Origin: Chalara sp. BL73
Lineage: Eukaryota > Ascomycota > Leotiomycetes > Helotiales
Assembly: GCA_918026815.1 (NCBI GenBank)
Contig: CAKJVC010000147.1
Coordinates: 186,001 to 250,000, forward strand
Direction: 5' to 3'
DNA: 64,000 bases
How positions within the stretch are numbered: the first letter of the stretch is position 1; each line of letters starts with the position of its first letter. The notes below the pieces were generated by a model. It was not told where the DNA came from, did not search any database, and saw nothing but the letters and a program-made list of their open reading frames with translations. Below, one piece after another: positions 34,761 through 46,829 of the stretch. Made by a program: the position numbers and the translations under genes.

Positions 34761-35069
34761 ATTTACGCTTCTTAAAAATCCTAAACTTGAAAGCCAGAAG
34801 CTAAACGATTGCTGCCGTTTGCGTTCGGTAAACGTGAAGTTTGTTCGTTTAGTATTGTTAGACCCGGTATAGCCGCCCCGGAGTACAATACCGCTCTGAA
34901 GATTGGTCAAGTAAGTATCAAAGCTGTTAGAGTAGGCCCAAACTGGGCCATTCTGCCTGCTTTTGTCAGGCGCTATTTTGTAGTAGTTGTGCTAGCCATT
35001 CAGGAACGTCCGGTTGGAAAGTACCAACAAACATATAGTCCCTGTGCTTTTGAGCTTATTTAACAGTTT

Positions 35070-35642
35070 ACATAAAGATGTAAAGGAGATCATTAAACCA
35101 GATCTAACTTAGTAAGAGGAATATAGGGGCAATTAGTTTATTAGGATTGAATTGTTCATTATAAACTATCTTTAAACTATAGTTTAGATAATTTATATTA
35201 TTTTAAAATTAATATATTAAGAAACAGCGTATATAGTGATGTTATTTTAAGCTGCTATAACTAATATGTCAGGTAAGCAACAAATATTAAAAGAGCTATT
35301 TAACAGTTTAATCTTTGTACATTTGTAAGACGTACGGGCTGACCATTTTCCCAGCCAGAGACTATACACAACATGAATACGGTGCAGCAGCCGGCGAATG
35401 ACTACCTGATCTAGAACGAATTTCTTTGCTTAACACGACTGGTTGGTTATGCTTGATCACCCGAGTAGAAGTAAGTTACCAAAGTGTTGCTATACAGCTA
35501 GAACTTAGGTGATAATAAGTTGGCTTACGCACTCTGCCTTTAAAACCGCTGCCACCAGTTCCTATACTTCTGAGTTCCCGCTCATCCTTACCAGAAGACC
35601 TCAACTCTCTCGAATTCATTGCAAACATCCTTCTCGCTCAAG
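35070..35642. other. AT-rich spacer, copy 2
   Basis: Equivalent of 27600-28172, with no separate features. Confidence 0.4.
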
Positions 35643-36152
35643 ATGCTCTCTAATCTCGTCAATCTTGTCCCACTTGCCCTCGTTGGCAGCGCTATCGCAG
35701 CTCCTAACCCCCTGCCTGGCTCTATCGAGAGTAGAGCAGCTCGCATCTGCTATGCGACTGAAACGCCTAGCCAGCTCTGTTATACGGCACCCAACAATGT
35801 GCCGCAAGATGTCCTCGTCGACGACGTCAAGTTCATCGCGGCTTTCCTTCGATCGTACGGCGCGCAGATCAGACAAGGCCGCCTGTTTAACATGGCCGCC
35901 ACCGATGCGCCTGACTGCGGTGAATGGCTCCTTACTGCCCATGGCACCGCACAGGCGTTCGCCAAGCATCTCGACAACACCGTCAACTCGAGTGTGCTCT
36001 TCGCTGATATCGCCAACACCATCGATAAGGGGGTCAGCGCCAACTCGACCCAGCTGGCGGGTTCCTTGATCGGGTGCGGCACTGACGGTGGCTCGCTGGG
36101 GGTGCTCGTCAATGCCACCCACCCGACCTACTCGGGCTCAACCTTCCCTTAA
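35643..36152 (+). CDS. Small secreted protein, conserved fungal family (copy 2)
   Basis: Identical in sequence to the 169-residue protein at 28173-28682, including the signal peptide and the CGTDGGSLGV block. If the duplication is real, the gene dosage is two. Confidence 0.85.
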   Translation: MLSNLVNLVPLALVGSAIAAPNPLPGSIESRAARICYATETPSQLCYTAPNNVPQDVLVDDVKFIAAFLRSYGAQIRQGRLFNMAATDAPDCGEWLLTAHGTAQAFAKHLDNTVNSSVLFADIANTIDKGVSANSTQLAGSLIGCGTDGGSLGVLVNATHPTYSGSTFP

Positions 36153-36160
36153 GGCTATAC

Positions 36161-36302
36161 TACCAGTGGCATTCTTATCAAGATCGTGGCTTCGGGAGCG
36201 TAGGACTTGGGCCTGTATGTGTATGTACAGTGCTACCAGTGGCCTTCTTATCAAGATTGTGGCTTCGGGAGCATCCGACTCAGGCCTGTATGTACATTGA
36301 CA
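36161..36302. repeat. 73-bp direct tandem repeat (copy 2)
   Basis: Same two-unit repeat as at 28691-28832, just after the stop codon. Confidence 0.75.
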
Positions 36303-37297
36303 ACCCAGCACAAGCTAGGGCTCTGGCGGGGAAACCTCGATTCTGGAGATAGATAAATAATCATTGTGTTGTTGCACTCTTATTCCTTCCCGTCCTTCTT
36401 GTAACTGGTTACGCGCAAAGATAGTCAAATCCTTTATAATAACATCGTTGTATTTTTCTGTCGAGGTCTTCTTATAAAATAGCAAGAATCAGGTTATTTT
36501 ACCATTTTACCATTTTACTATAATAGTCACGTTATATGTACTAGTTAGTGCTTAAGTGAAATATCCTGCTAAGTAAAGGAGGCTAGAAGGAGGTATGCTC
36601 ACTAATACTAAAGCAGATGGGGTGCGATGTGTTAATATGTTAAGATATCGGAGTGAGGAGTGAGAAGCTATACTTCAAAGTACTTGCGTAGTCCTTGGTC
36701 TTCTTTCCTTGCCAGCAATCGGACCGTGCCGTAGATGTGCCCTGATTTAAAAAAAAACAGGTGGAACTAGTCGTCGTTGAACCGGGCCAAGTAACCCTCA
36801 GTTTACCCCGCTTTTGGTGCGTCACATTGAGGTAGAATAGAAACTGAAGGAAGTGCTACGATCTGAGAAACTACCTTCCCTGATCCTTCCAAGGAAACTT
36901 AAACTTGTCAGTATCTGTCCTCGCTCCATCTTCTATCTCTAGCTAAGTATCGACCCAGAACACCGCCTTTCTCTTTTATCACCGATCATTACTATTCTCT
37001 TTGTATGATTACCGGTCGTTGCTGTACAATAATCACTTTTCACTTAATCAACCACGAAAAAGTCCAGGTGAAACTTGGTCTTGTGCTAGCTAAGAGTGAA
37101 ACTAGCTACCCTTATATATAGGTAAGCTATATGGGGTGACGTGTTGCTAAGCGGGGTGCCTCATTATTTAGGCTTCACAGCATTTATCTCCCTCAATACT
37201 TGTTTATACAATACCATCCCATGCCTGTCTGATTAGAGGCGCCTAAGGCGTCTGGGGTAAGCATTCAAGTAACCTCTATTGTCGAACGCTCTCAATT
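36303..37297. other. Intergenic within unit, copy 2
   Basis: Equivalent of 28833-29826; one A-run is a base longer than in copy 1. Putative promoter of the H3-tail gene. Confidence 0.4.
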
Positions 37298-38153
37298 ATG
37301 GCTCGTACAAAGCAAACAGCGCGGCAAACTACGAAAGGGATAATTACCTGGACACGGTTTTACCTCCCGAAGGAGCAAAAGTGGCCGATATGGTCTGTAG
37401 ACTACGCTAATGTCTATGTCGGCCCTCTTTTGGAAGTGCAAGGCTGCCGGGGGAACGTATTTCTAGGACGGATGGTCGACCGCCCTGAGCAGGCTGCCTA
37501 TATTATTGGCAAGTGTTATCTGCCTATATTTGTTTTGAATCTTATTGTAACACGATGTAGAATGGGATACGCTAGAAGACGTAAAGGCCTTTCAGTCTTC
37601 TTCTGCTTGCGTAGAGTTTTTACGGGACCTCCCTGAATACGATAACGATAACTCACAAGTCTCTATTGACTCTGGCTTAGCACTAAAGCACTCAATTTTA
37701 GACTATGCTTCGTCGTCGTTGCGCTTCCTTGCTTTTCACCACGCTTTTGAGGGCGCGACACCTACAATCGAGGGCCGCGTGACCTTTACCGCCCTTTTAG
37801 TACCGCGTAAAGTCAAGGAGTGGACTATGTGGAATGATAGCCTTAAATACTTTCAGGCCCCCGCCCAGTGCGGCACTGACCAATCTGACGTGTGGTTTTG
37901 GGTGCTGATAGAAGACTACTCGGTGGAAAAGAAATTTGGGAAGCTGGAGCAGACACAGACACAGACACAGGAAAAAAACCAAGCTCGGACAATCTTCTGC
38001 CACTTTTGCCTCTGGAAACATACTATAAGCACTTTGAAGGACGAAGAGGCATTTGCGGCAGACCCGCAAGCGTGGAAGGCAGAGTTAGCGCAGGTAATGC
38101 CTCCGGTTACAGCCTGGGAACAGGAACGTTGGGACATTTGCGAAGTGCCGTAA
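37298..38153 (+). CDS. Protein with histone H3 N-terminal tail fused to ABM-like domains
   Basis: Exons 37298-37508 and 37561-38153 give 267 residues. The protein starts M-ARTKQTAR-QTTKG: residues 1-8 after Met equal histone H3, including the K4 context, but H3 K9 is Gln and S10 is Thr. No histone fold follows. Instead there is GCRGNVFLGRMVDRPEQAAY, then IIEWDTLEDVKAFQSSSACV, and a second region with WFWVLIEDYSVEKKFGKL and AWEQERWDI. The pattern (G-R-x-V-x-x-P, then W-D-(S/T)-x-E-D-x-x-x-F) fits two antibiotic-biosynthesis-monooxygenase-like (ABM, ferredoxin-fold) domains. The intron is 52 nt with a GCAAGT donor and TAG acceptor (GC-AG class); only this splice joins the domain in frame. A TQTQTQ run is encoded by an ACAGAC repeat. 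Its function is unknown. Confidence 0.75.
37509..37560 (+). other. Inferred GC-AG intron in the H3-tail gene
   Basis: Donor ATTATTG|GCAAGT and acceptor GATGTAG|AATGGG. GCAAGT is the usual donor form of the rare GC-AG introns. A GT donor 4 nt further in would keep the wrong frame, and the one at GTTATC makes a stop. Confidence 0.65.
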
Positions 38154-38632
38154 TTGTAAGGAACGATGTTAAATGTAGAGAATTACGATTTGTCGGAAAG
38201 TAAAATGCACTTTTGAATAAAATGCATTTTAAGCTTTGTCTTTTTTTCCGAGACGCTTGCATGTTTTACTTTGGCTAAGCTTATAACTTTTTTTATTTAT
38301 TTTGCTTTCGGATAAGCTACAATTCTGTCACGGTTATAGCAATCACGTGCACAACGCACGAACCACATCTGGCATTCACTGCCTGATGCCGCGCCACCAG
38401 CTGCGAACGCTCATTGGTTCGCTTAGCTCGTGTAGCTAGGCACCTGGAACTGGTCACGTGCTACCATGGGTTATATAAGGGCAGTTCCAGCAGTAGCTAC
38501 TTCTTTTCCACACACCTTCCGGGCCATTCCTGTAGACCCTAATAACGTAACAAAACACCGCTACTCACTCCTTTTTTCTCCCCCCGTTTACCGGCATGCC
38601 GGAAGGCCCTGGAGCCTCCGGCAAAACGCTGG
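38154..38632. other. Spacer with CACGTG and TATA-like boxes (copy 2)
   Basis: Equivalent of 30681-31156. Confidence 0.4.
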
Positions 38633-39159
38633 TGTAACAACCGAAGGCATATGGACTCCTGATCACGTGGCAATGCACGGACCCAAGATGGGGGAAAAGC
38701 TTATACGTGTTGAGAATTGGTGGTGTAGCCCACCCGTAAGGCATGGGCCATACCTCATGTGATAGCTTAGTCATCAGTGAAAGGGTCGCACCCCTTTTAC
38801 TGAGCACCTCCGTAGAGCTCTACAATTAATCAATCCATTCTTCCTGAACCACTGCAATTGGCAGACCTTGCGTACAGCACAAGCTTCCCCAAGTTGACTG
38901 TGGTCAACTTACCATACTTATTTCAATAATACGGACTTTTTTCAGACATGGCACTTATATCCCTTACGGACCTAAGTACAACACGAACTCCGGAAAAATA
39001 TAGAGAAAAATATAAAAAGCGCTTTTTTTGTTTACAAGATTATTTTCTTTTTATGTTTTTTATATCCTTCGTACTAGACCTCTTAAAATACTACTATTAG
39101 CCTAAGATACGTACACCTATATACCTCTACTCAGCCTGCGGTGTTCTAGCGTCGTTACA
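38633..39159. mobile_element. LTR-like element (copy 2)
   Basis: Same TGTAAC...GTTACA element as at 31157-31683, carried along by the duplication. Confidence 0.5.
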
Positions 39160-39428
39160 AGCAAAGTGTAGGATATATAAATCGCTAAAGCACACTGTTT
39201 GTATATGTTTTAACTGTCAATAAATCAATTATTTCAATCCGCAAATTGATATTTTAAGTAGTTGTAATATAATTGCAAATCAAAATTGAAAAAAAGTGGT
39301 GGTGACAGGGATCGCGGCCAGGATGATAATGTGACCAGCTAAGTGATCAGATACGTTATTGAAACCCATGGCCTATTACTTACGTAAGCCGTTCCTATCC
39401 GATGTAAATATTGACTTTCTTTAAAAAG

Positions 39429-42400
39429 CACAGATCACATAACTCTTATTTGGGACGACTATTGTGAGCTTATCGCCGAACATTTGTTGCCCTGCACACC
39501 TAAGATCCCATTCTATTCTAGTGTCAGAGCAAAAGTTTTCTACGAAGCTTCGGACTTCAGTCCCAGGTACTAGCAGGACAACTTGGAAAACCCGGTCTTG
39601 TTCCATTCCACAACAAAGGCGCTTCTTGTGAGGTTGAAAGAATGTGCCGTGCATTTGGAGGTTGGGCCGCACGCAGCTCTCGCCGGTCCCTTAAGGTAGA
39701 TTTACAAAAAAAGCTCTCAGGGAATCAATTATGTATCTATTTTCAGTCGCAGTAATGACGACACGGTTCCTTCCTGCAGGCCGTGGGTCAGTTGCACTCT
39801 CTTAGTGTCAAGATATCCTACCCAGCCGGCTCTGAAAAGGTTCTCACCGATCTTCCAAGCTATCCTTGGCACACGAGAAAAGCTACTGGTCTGAAACCAA
39901 AATTCAGAAGAATTGGAGATTTCGAAAATACCTCTCACACGATCTTCTCGGCCTTCGCATTATTGAAAGAAGCGATGTTGCACCTTCGTGGAGAAATGTG
40001 TTGCGAATTATCAATGTCCCGTGGCTCAATAATCATTGCATTGGGGATGATACGATATTTCCTGCGGCAGGTTATCTTGCAATTGCTGGAGAGGCGGCGC
40101 TCCAGATCAGCGGGGTTCGAGAGTACACAGTTCGAGACGTCGAAATCAGCAAAGCCCTTCTCCTTCACAACGATAAGTCGGTCGAGATAGTCACCAACCT
40201 CCAACCCCATAAATTTACCTCCGATTCGGACAGCGATTGGTACGCGTTCCAGATCGTTTCACATAATGGATCGACCTGGAACAAGCACTGCTCTGGACTT
40301 GTTCGCAGCGGTCGTGCTTCTCCTTTTCCATCCAAGAGAAACCAGAGCCTGGACCGGAAAGTCTCTTCATCGCGTTAGTACACCACAATGTCGAGAGTTG
40401 GCTTGAATTATACGGGGAAATTTGCTCGACTAGAAAACATAGCCGCCAGCGTTACTGAACCGATTGCTTCAGCTGATGTGGTAAACAAGCAAAAAGTTAG
40501 CGAGTCTTCGTACATAATGCATCCTTCCACACTTAATCTGGTCTTCCAATTATCGACAGTAGCAAAATCCCGAGGCATATACCGAGATTTCAACAAGTTG
40601 TATCTTCCTACCTTTATCGAGAAACTTTATATTGGCGATAGAAAGAATAAAGCTGTACAGATTAATACCGCTTCTCTGGGTAAGCCCGACGCTGTTCAAA
40701 GAAATTCCTACGGCACATCCAAAGGTGAAGTTGTATTTTCACTCAAAGGTTTCCAAAGAAAGCCGATAATAAACTCGGGTGCAGACACGTCTTTGCAACT
40801 AAACACGCTTTAACTCCAATGGATACCACACCCCGAATTCCTGAAAGCCGGCAATTTGATGTATACAAGATCCGATATAAAGGAAGCATTCAAATCTGCG
40901 AGAGGCTAACAGTACTTTGTGCCATTGAAACAAGGAATGCGATCTCTGGTCTCACTGCCGCACAGCCTCACCTCGAGAAATTCCGCAACTGGCTGAACTC
41001 CGAGTACGAACGTTACCAAAAACCTGGATATCCAATAGTCGAAGATTCAAGAAACCTCGTCCGAATAAATGCAACCGACCGCCGAGAGCTTATCGAGAAA
41101 GTGTTCAAACAATGTAAAGCCGCTAGTAGCTGGACGAACGCTATTGCCATCTATCGAGGATATGTAAATGCAGCCGACGTTTTCGAAAAAAAAAAAAAAA
41201 AAAAAAAGCCAGCATGCTCGATATTCTGCTCCAAAATGGCGTTCTCACCGGCGTCTACAGTTGAATGAACGATATCTGGGAATTCAAAGACTACATCCAA
41301 CTATTGGGGCATACTCAGCCGCAAATAAAAATCCTTGAGATCGGGGTCGGAACCGGTGGTCTAACAGCGCACCTCAAATCCGACTACAGGAAGCGTTTGT
41401 ACTTCAAGTACACATTCTCGGATATCTCCTCTGGCTTTTTTGTTCAAGCACAGGAACGATTTAAAGAATACGCAAAAATCGAATACCAAGCTCTCGACAT
41501 ATCTCAGAACCTATTGGAACAGGGCTTCAAAGCTGGCGAATACGATTTTATTGTTGCATCAAACGTATGTTTCCAAGCTTCTACTCTCTGTTCTCGGTGT
41601 CTCTAACGATGATAGCAAGTATTACATGCCACTCCATGCTTGCATGACACACTGGCCAATGTTCGAACATTGCTTAAACCCGAAAGTCAACTCTTTTTAC
41701 AGGAAATCTGCCGTGGTGCATCTTTCGTGCAGGATTCGATTACTACTTACTAAATTGATGCAGTGACACAAACCATGAACTATTTAATCGTAAGCGAACC
41801 GTGACAAGCACTGCTTTGCATATCCCCATTTCTGGTTTTTGGTCCTTTCCATCGTCCCCGAGTTTTCTTACTTGACGTAATATATATCTTCAAGAACTTT
41901 CCTACTGACCGCATCCTACAGGGTACCTTCGAGGGTTGGTGGCTGGCTAAAGAAAACGACAGGGCCCATTATCCCTACATCTCACCCGAGGAATAAGACA
42001 CACGGCTCCGCGATGCAGGATTCTCTGGGTGCGATTCAGTCACCGCTAACTACGAACAGCTATACACATGAATAGTAAACATTATTGCCAAGCCAGCCAT
42101 TCAATATTCAAGCCTACAAAAAGTTGCCCTGCTTCACAGTTCTAAAAAGAATTCGTTCGTTGCCGAAGCCGAAAATGTACTGCGCGAACGTAGTATTAAA
42201 TTTGATTCGTGCGAATAGGGCCAAGAGCCTCGCGTTGACCAAGACATTATCTCTTTCATGGATCTTGGAGAGAAGCCTTTGCCCCAGGATATTGGAAAGG
42301 ACGACCTAACCCAGCTTCTATATATAGTAGACTTATGCCAGCAATCCAATATCATTTGGCTCATACCTGCCGCTCAGATCAACCCAACTAACCCGTACGC

Positions 42401-45100
42401 TGGGCAAATGCTTGGTCTGATAAGAACGATCCGGTCTGAACTTGCAGCGTTATTCGCGACACTGGAACTAGAAAACACCGGACTAGAAGCTGCAAAAGCC
42501 GTCGCTAATGTTCTGGCCAAAGTTCAAAAATCTAAGGACACCGAGGACGAACTTGATGTCGACATGGAGTGAGCGTAGGCAAACAGCGCCTTGAATGTTG
42601 GCCGTTTCCACTGGATTCCGGTCAATAAAGATCTTTGTAAAACTGCAAAAGCACCGACGGCGAAAGGTCTGACCATCCGCACGCCAGGTTTGCTACAAAC
42701 TCTAGAGTGGACAAGCCAACCACTGGGAGATCCCGCTCCGGAAGGAGTTCATATCAAAATGACGGCCGTAGAGTTGAACTACGGTGATGTCCTGACCGCA
42801 ACCGGCGCTAATGCCGGCGACAGCACTTTTGGCTTGGAAGGAGTTAAGTACATTACCAAGTTAGGCTCCAAAGTCACCAATGTTGCAATGGGCGACCGCA
42901 TCATGACCGTTGGGGCCGACTCTGTAAGAATGGCCACGGTGATCCGGAGACCAGCTCAGTTGTGCATCAAGATTCCAGATCAACTCAGCGACGAAGCAGC
43001 GGTCACCATGCCACTTGTCTACGTCACCGTCCTGCTGTTCCTGGTCGAGAGATGGAAGTTATCCAAGGGTCAATCTATCTTGATCCACAGTGCTGCTGGA
43101 GGTAAATCCCTGTTCTCTACGTGTTTATTTGTGCTGACGCCTCTAGGAATTGAAATTTGTGCCATCCACGTCGCGAAATGGCTTGGGGCTGCGATATATG
43201 CCACCGTTGGCAGTGAAGACAAGGCCGCATTCCTGGTGAAGGAGTTCGGCGTTCCTAGAAATCGTAGCTTCAACTCTCGAGACACCAGCTTCTTGCAAGG
43301 CATCATGGAAGCTACCCACGGCTCGGGTGTTGACTTGGTCCTGAATTCCTTGTCGGGTGAGTTACTATCTGCCTCATGGAAATGCGTTGCTCGCGACGGG
43401 GCCATGATTGAAATCGGAAAACGCGACAGTGAGTATCCCTTTCTCGGCAGTGTATGATCAAGAAGTAACATCCCTTCCTCAAGAGTATGTGATCAAGAGG
43501 GAGTTAATACTGAGCTCGGAATCAAAATGCCGACAGCTTCCCGACTACTCCTTGCACAGCCCCTCATCCGTGGCTTAGGTCCAGAAGTCAATTACTATGC
43601 AACACTAACTTTACCTTTCCGCAGTGGCTGGAAAGGGGCAGCTTGCTTTGGCACCCTTTGAAGATAACCGAACTTTCCTTGGAGGCGATGCGACTCGTTT
43701 CATAGCCACCTATAAATCCACGGTCGCGCGACTGCTGCAGCTTCTTGTAAAACACTACCTCAAAGGTGATTTCAAAGCCATCACTCCAATCACGAGTTTC
43801 GATGCAGAAAATATCGAAGAAGCATTTAAATATCTACAAAAAGGTTCGCATATTGGAAAAATCGGCATTAAGTTCCCTCAAAACGATACACTTCCTTTGG
43901 CCCCGACAGTTCCACTACCTGAATTTCGTAGTGATGCCACCTATGTGCTAGTTGGCGGCTTAGGTGGTTTGGGCAAGGCAATCGCCGGTTGGATGGCTTC
44001 CTATGGCGCTAATAACCTGATGTTTCCCTCTCGGTCTGCCGGCAAATCCGAAGAGGATCAAGCTTTTTCCAAGGAGCTGAATCTGATGAATTGCTCAACC
44101 CAGTTCTTTGCCATCGACGTTGCAGATGCTGCAGCCGTAAAAGAGGCAGTTTCCCATGCAGCTTTGCCTATTGCCGGTGCTGTGCACATGACGATGGCGT
44201 TGGCTGATCGAGGCATCTTCGATATGGACCTGGAGACATGGAACAAGGTAGTCAGTCCCAAGATCCAAGGAGCCTGGAACCTGCACAACCTTCTCGCTAA
44301 AGAGATGGACTTCTTGGTTCTTTTTTCATCCAATAGCGGAACGCATGGATTTTACGGACAATCTAACTACGCTTCGGGAAATACTTTCCTAGACGCGTTC
44401 TCTCAATATCGACAGAGTCTTGGTCTGCCTGCTTCCGTCATGAGTTCGGTCCTATCGATGATATTGGGTTTGTCAGTCTGCATGCTTCCACGAAGAAAAC
44501 ATTGGTGCAGAAGGTGGCAAACCTACTGTGGAAGACAAGCTTCCTCGATACTCTACAACTCGCCATCGCCCGTTCCTCGACCAAATACGCTCATCAACTA
44601 ATATCCGTGGAACTACCCTTGAGCGGCTATCAAGCTCCGAACCACATTTTCCACGCACCCGAGGGATCTGCACCGATCATGGACGCTGAAGAAGGGGCGA
44701 TGTGGATGTGGAAACGAGATGCTCGGCTGGCAGGCTACCGCAACATCCAGAAAGTCTCTACAGTGGCGAGCGCTGGATATGGGAATCAACTGAAGCAATT
44801 CCTCTCGAGCGTGGCGAAGGAGCCCAGTAAATTAGATCAGAAATCCTCTGCGGATATCACCACGAAGAGCGGGGGAATTGCATCTCGAATTTCTTGATGA
44901 AGGGCGACGAAGCGATCGATCTATCTCTTTCGCTGTCTGCTGCTGGCGTGGATTCGTTGGTGGCAATTGAGATCCGGAATTGGTGGAAGCAGAATCTGGG
45001 CACCGATGTTTCGGTTTTGGAATTGCTGGGAGGAGGTAGTATCGAGCAGCTTGGTACGATGGCTGCTCAACACCTCAAAACCAAATATACAACCAAGTAG
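39429..45100 (+). pseudogene. Highly reducing polyketide synthase relic, 5'-truncated
   Basis: Domains in order: end of AT (EVGPHAALAGPL, 39430-39690); DH (LTDLPSYPWH, then NHCIGDDTIFPAAGY, to about 40,810); C-methyltransferase (ILEIGVGTGGLTA near 41,335); ER (about 42,590-43,450, with LNYGDVL, HSAAGG and LNSLSGELL); KR (YVLVGGLGGLGKAIAGW, FSSNSGTHGFYGQSNY, 43,620-44,480); ACP (SAAGVDSLVAIEIRNW, 44,894-45,100). KS and most of AT are absent; an LTR-like element lies where they should be. The gene is dead: stops replace Trp or Gln at 39571, 39697, 41994, 42570 and 42576, there are several frame changes in the DH and MT, and a run of 22 A sits in the MT region (41186-41207). Some frame changes, such as in the ER at about 43,100, are true introns. 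Confidence 0.93.
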
Positions 45101-45708
45101 TTGAGGTAGACGGTAAGTCTATCTATACTAGAATGCGATAGGAGAGGGGCAGAACTTGTTAGGAATTAGAATTGAACGTCTTTTGGTATCTAGAAAATCT
45201 TTCTACAGAACTTGTCAACCGTAAATGCATCAGTGCCTCTCCTATGGCATATGCTCCAGGACCTTCTCTGACAAATCCAAGAGGTTTGGCAGCGGTATTG
45301 GAGCACCAGTCTACCCTCTGCCAGAATTCTTTGCCACGAAAAATCCATGATCTGTATCATAGCAACGCATCGGTCATAGCAGATATATATATAATTTCTT
45401 TTGGAAGTGGTCGAAATATGCTGTCTATAACGAGATCGAGACAGCACGCGACGCCACTTTGGGTTCCGTAGATAGAGAATCCCGCAGTGGTTTCCATAGG
45501 GTGAGTTGGTGGCGGAAGATGAATTGGTGCGTTGAGCGGCCGATATAATCATGAAAGAGATCCTCGATAGAACAACAGCTCATGTAAACTTTGGAAACGT
45601 GCCAGTTACGCATCTTCCACCAATCCGAAATACAAAGGGAAAACTGGGTAGGTATCGTACCAACATAGAAAGTGTTATTTTCATCTTAGAATTAAACAGC
45701 CATGAGCC
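45101..45708. other. Intergenic between PKS relic and oxidoreductase
   Basis: 3' flanks of two convergent genes. No feature recognised. Confidence 0.5.
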
Positions 45709-46829
45709 TCATGGCTTCACGAGAACCTTCCCGGTAGTCTTCCGCCCCTCAAGATCTTGATGGACCCTCACAATCTCCGACAGCGGATACGTGCCATGAA
45801 TTCTCACGTTTATCTTGTCCTTGGTGATGGCATCAAAGAGCTTTGCGCACCACCTCCCAAACTCATGAGGCGTACCAACCGATCTCATCAGTGCACTCTC
45901 GCCAGGCCCCACCAATCTCACATTCTTCGTAGCCAACTTGGCAGGTGAGATAGGAGGCGGGATTCCGGACTATTCACGTTAGTAACTTGGCCGTTCAAGA
46001 ACATTATGCGGCATTTACGTACAGCCGCGCCGTAAGTCACGATTGTCCCATCCTTGGCAATAACGTTCATGTTGTTCTCCGTCTGGTCCTTCCCAATACC
46101 GTCATATACGACATCCACCCCATGGCCCTCCGTAATCTCCTCTACCCTTTTCACCAGGTCCTTTTCCTCATGATAATTAATCACAAAATCTACCCCATTC
46201 TCTTTTGCCAGCTGGATTTTCTCCGCTGTACTCGCCGTGCCAATGGTTTTTGTGCCAAGCGCCTTCAATAGTTGACACAACCACAGCCCTGTACCTCCAG
46301 CTGCAGCATGAACCAGTGCCCAGTCGCCCTTTTTCACCTGGTAGATTTTGTGCGTGAGGGTGAGGGCGGTTAGGCCTTGCATAAGTGCTGCGGCTGCGAC
46401 ACCAGGTTCGACCTCGACCGGAACGACATAAGTCATCGAGGCAGGAACCACGGTATATTCTGCGTAGCCGCCCATGGCCAGCCAAACGACACGATCGCCG
46501 ACTTGAAGATCATTGACGCTTCCGGGACCGGTAGACAGAACAGTGCCCTCTGCTTCTCGGCCGATGATTCCGCCGGCGGCAAATCCCATCATCCCAATGC
46601 GCCAATATCTGATCACAGGTTAGGCAACGAAAGAGTTGATGTTCAGGAAGGGGAGAAGGGCAACGAACACATCGACGTAGTTGATGCCGATAAAGTCGTT
46701 CTTGATCAGGACTTCGCCATCTCGCGGAACCGGGACAGGTAAGTCGGTCCGGTATTGCAGAACTGCGGGTCCACCGAAGTTCTTCATTTGCACACCTTTC
46801 ATGACTTTGGGGATCGAAACAGAAGGCAT
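45709..46829 (-). CDS. Zinc-type quinone oxidoreductase (zeta-crystallin-like, MDR family)
   Basis: NADPH-dependent quinone/enone reductase of the medium-chain dehydrogenase family. Exons 46829-46669, 46608-46023 and 45969-45709 give 335 residues; the introns are 60 and 53 nt, the second with a TTACTAAC branch site. Splicing yields GINYVDVYWRIGMM and SGIPPPISPAKLATKNVRLV. The catalytic-domain motif GREAEGTVLSTGPG, the nucleotide-binding HAAAGGTGLWLCQLLKALG and the C-terminal GKVLVKP are typical of yeast Zta1-like proteins, which lack structural zinc. The upstream ATG at 46928 is less likely because MPSVSIPKVMKG begins like the family. No RIP-like damage is seen, although it borders the PKS relic. 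Confidence 0.93.

Larger units (their letters stand above)
32216..39693. repeat. Tandem duplication, copy 2 (7478 bp)
   Basis: Direct repeat of 24743-32215, starting at the very next base. Differences found by stepping the offset from 7473 to 7478 are ten homopolymer-length changes (three shorter T-runs, then seven longer A, G or T runs); I saw no substitutions. Copy 2 keeps the native right junction into the PKS, since GPL continues to RxIYKK across 39693/39694. Confidence 0.97.

Noticed and set aside
37298..37340. A true histone H3 gene
   Set aside because: Only the first eight residues match; K9 is Gln and nothing of the histone fold follows.
24743..39693. Duplication as a Starship or other cargo transposon
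   Set aside because: No tyrosine recombinase or transposase gene, no terminal repeats at the boundaries, and the breakpoints fall inside two genes.
39429..45100. A functional multi-exon PKS
   Set aside because: Stops fall within conserved domain sequence at Trp and Gln positions and cannot be removed by plausible introns; the KS is absent.
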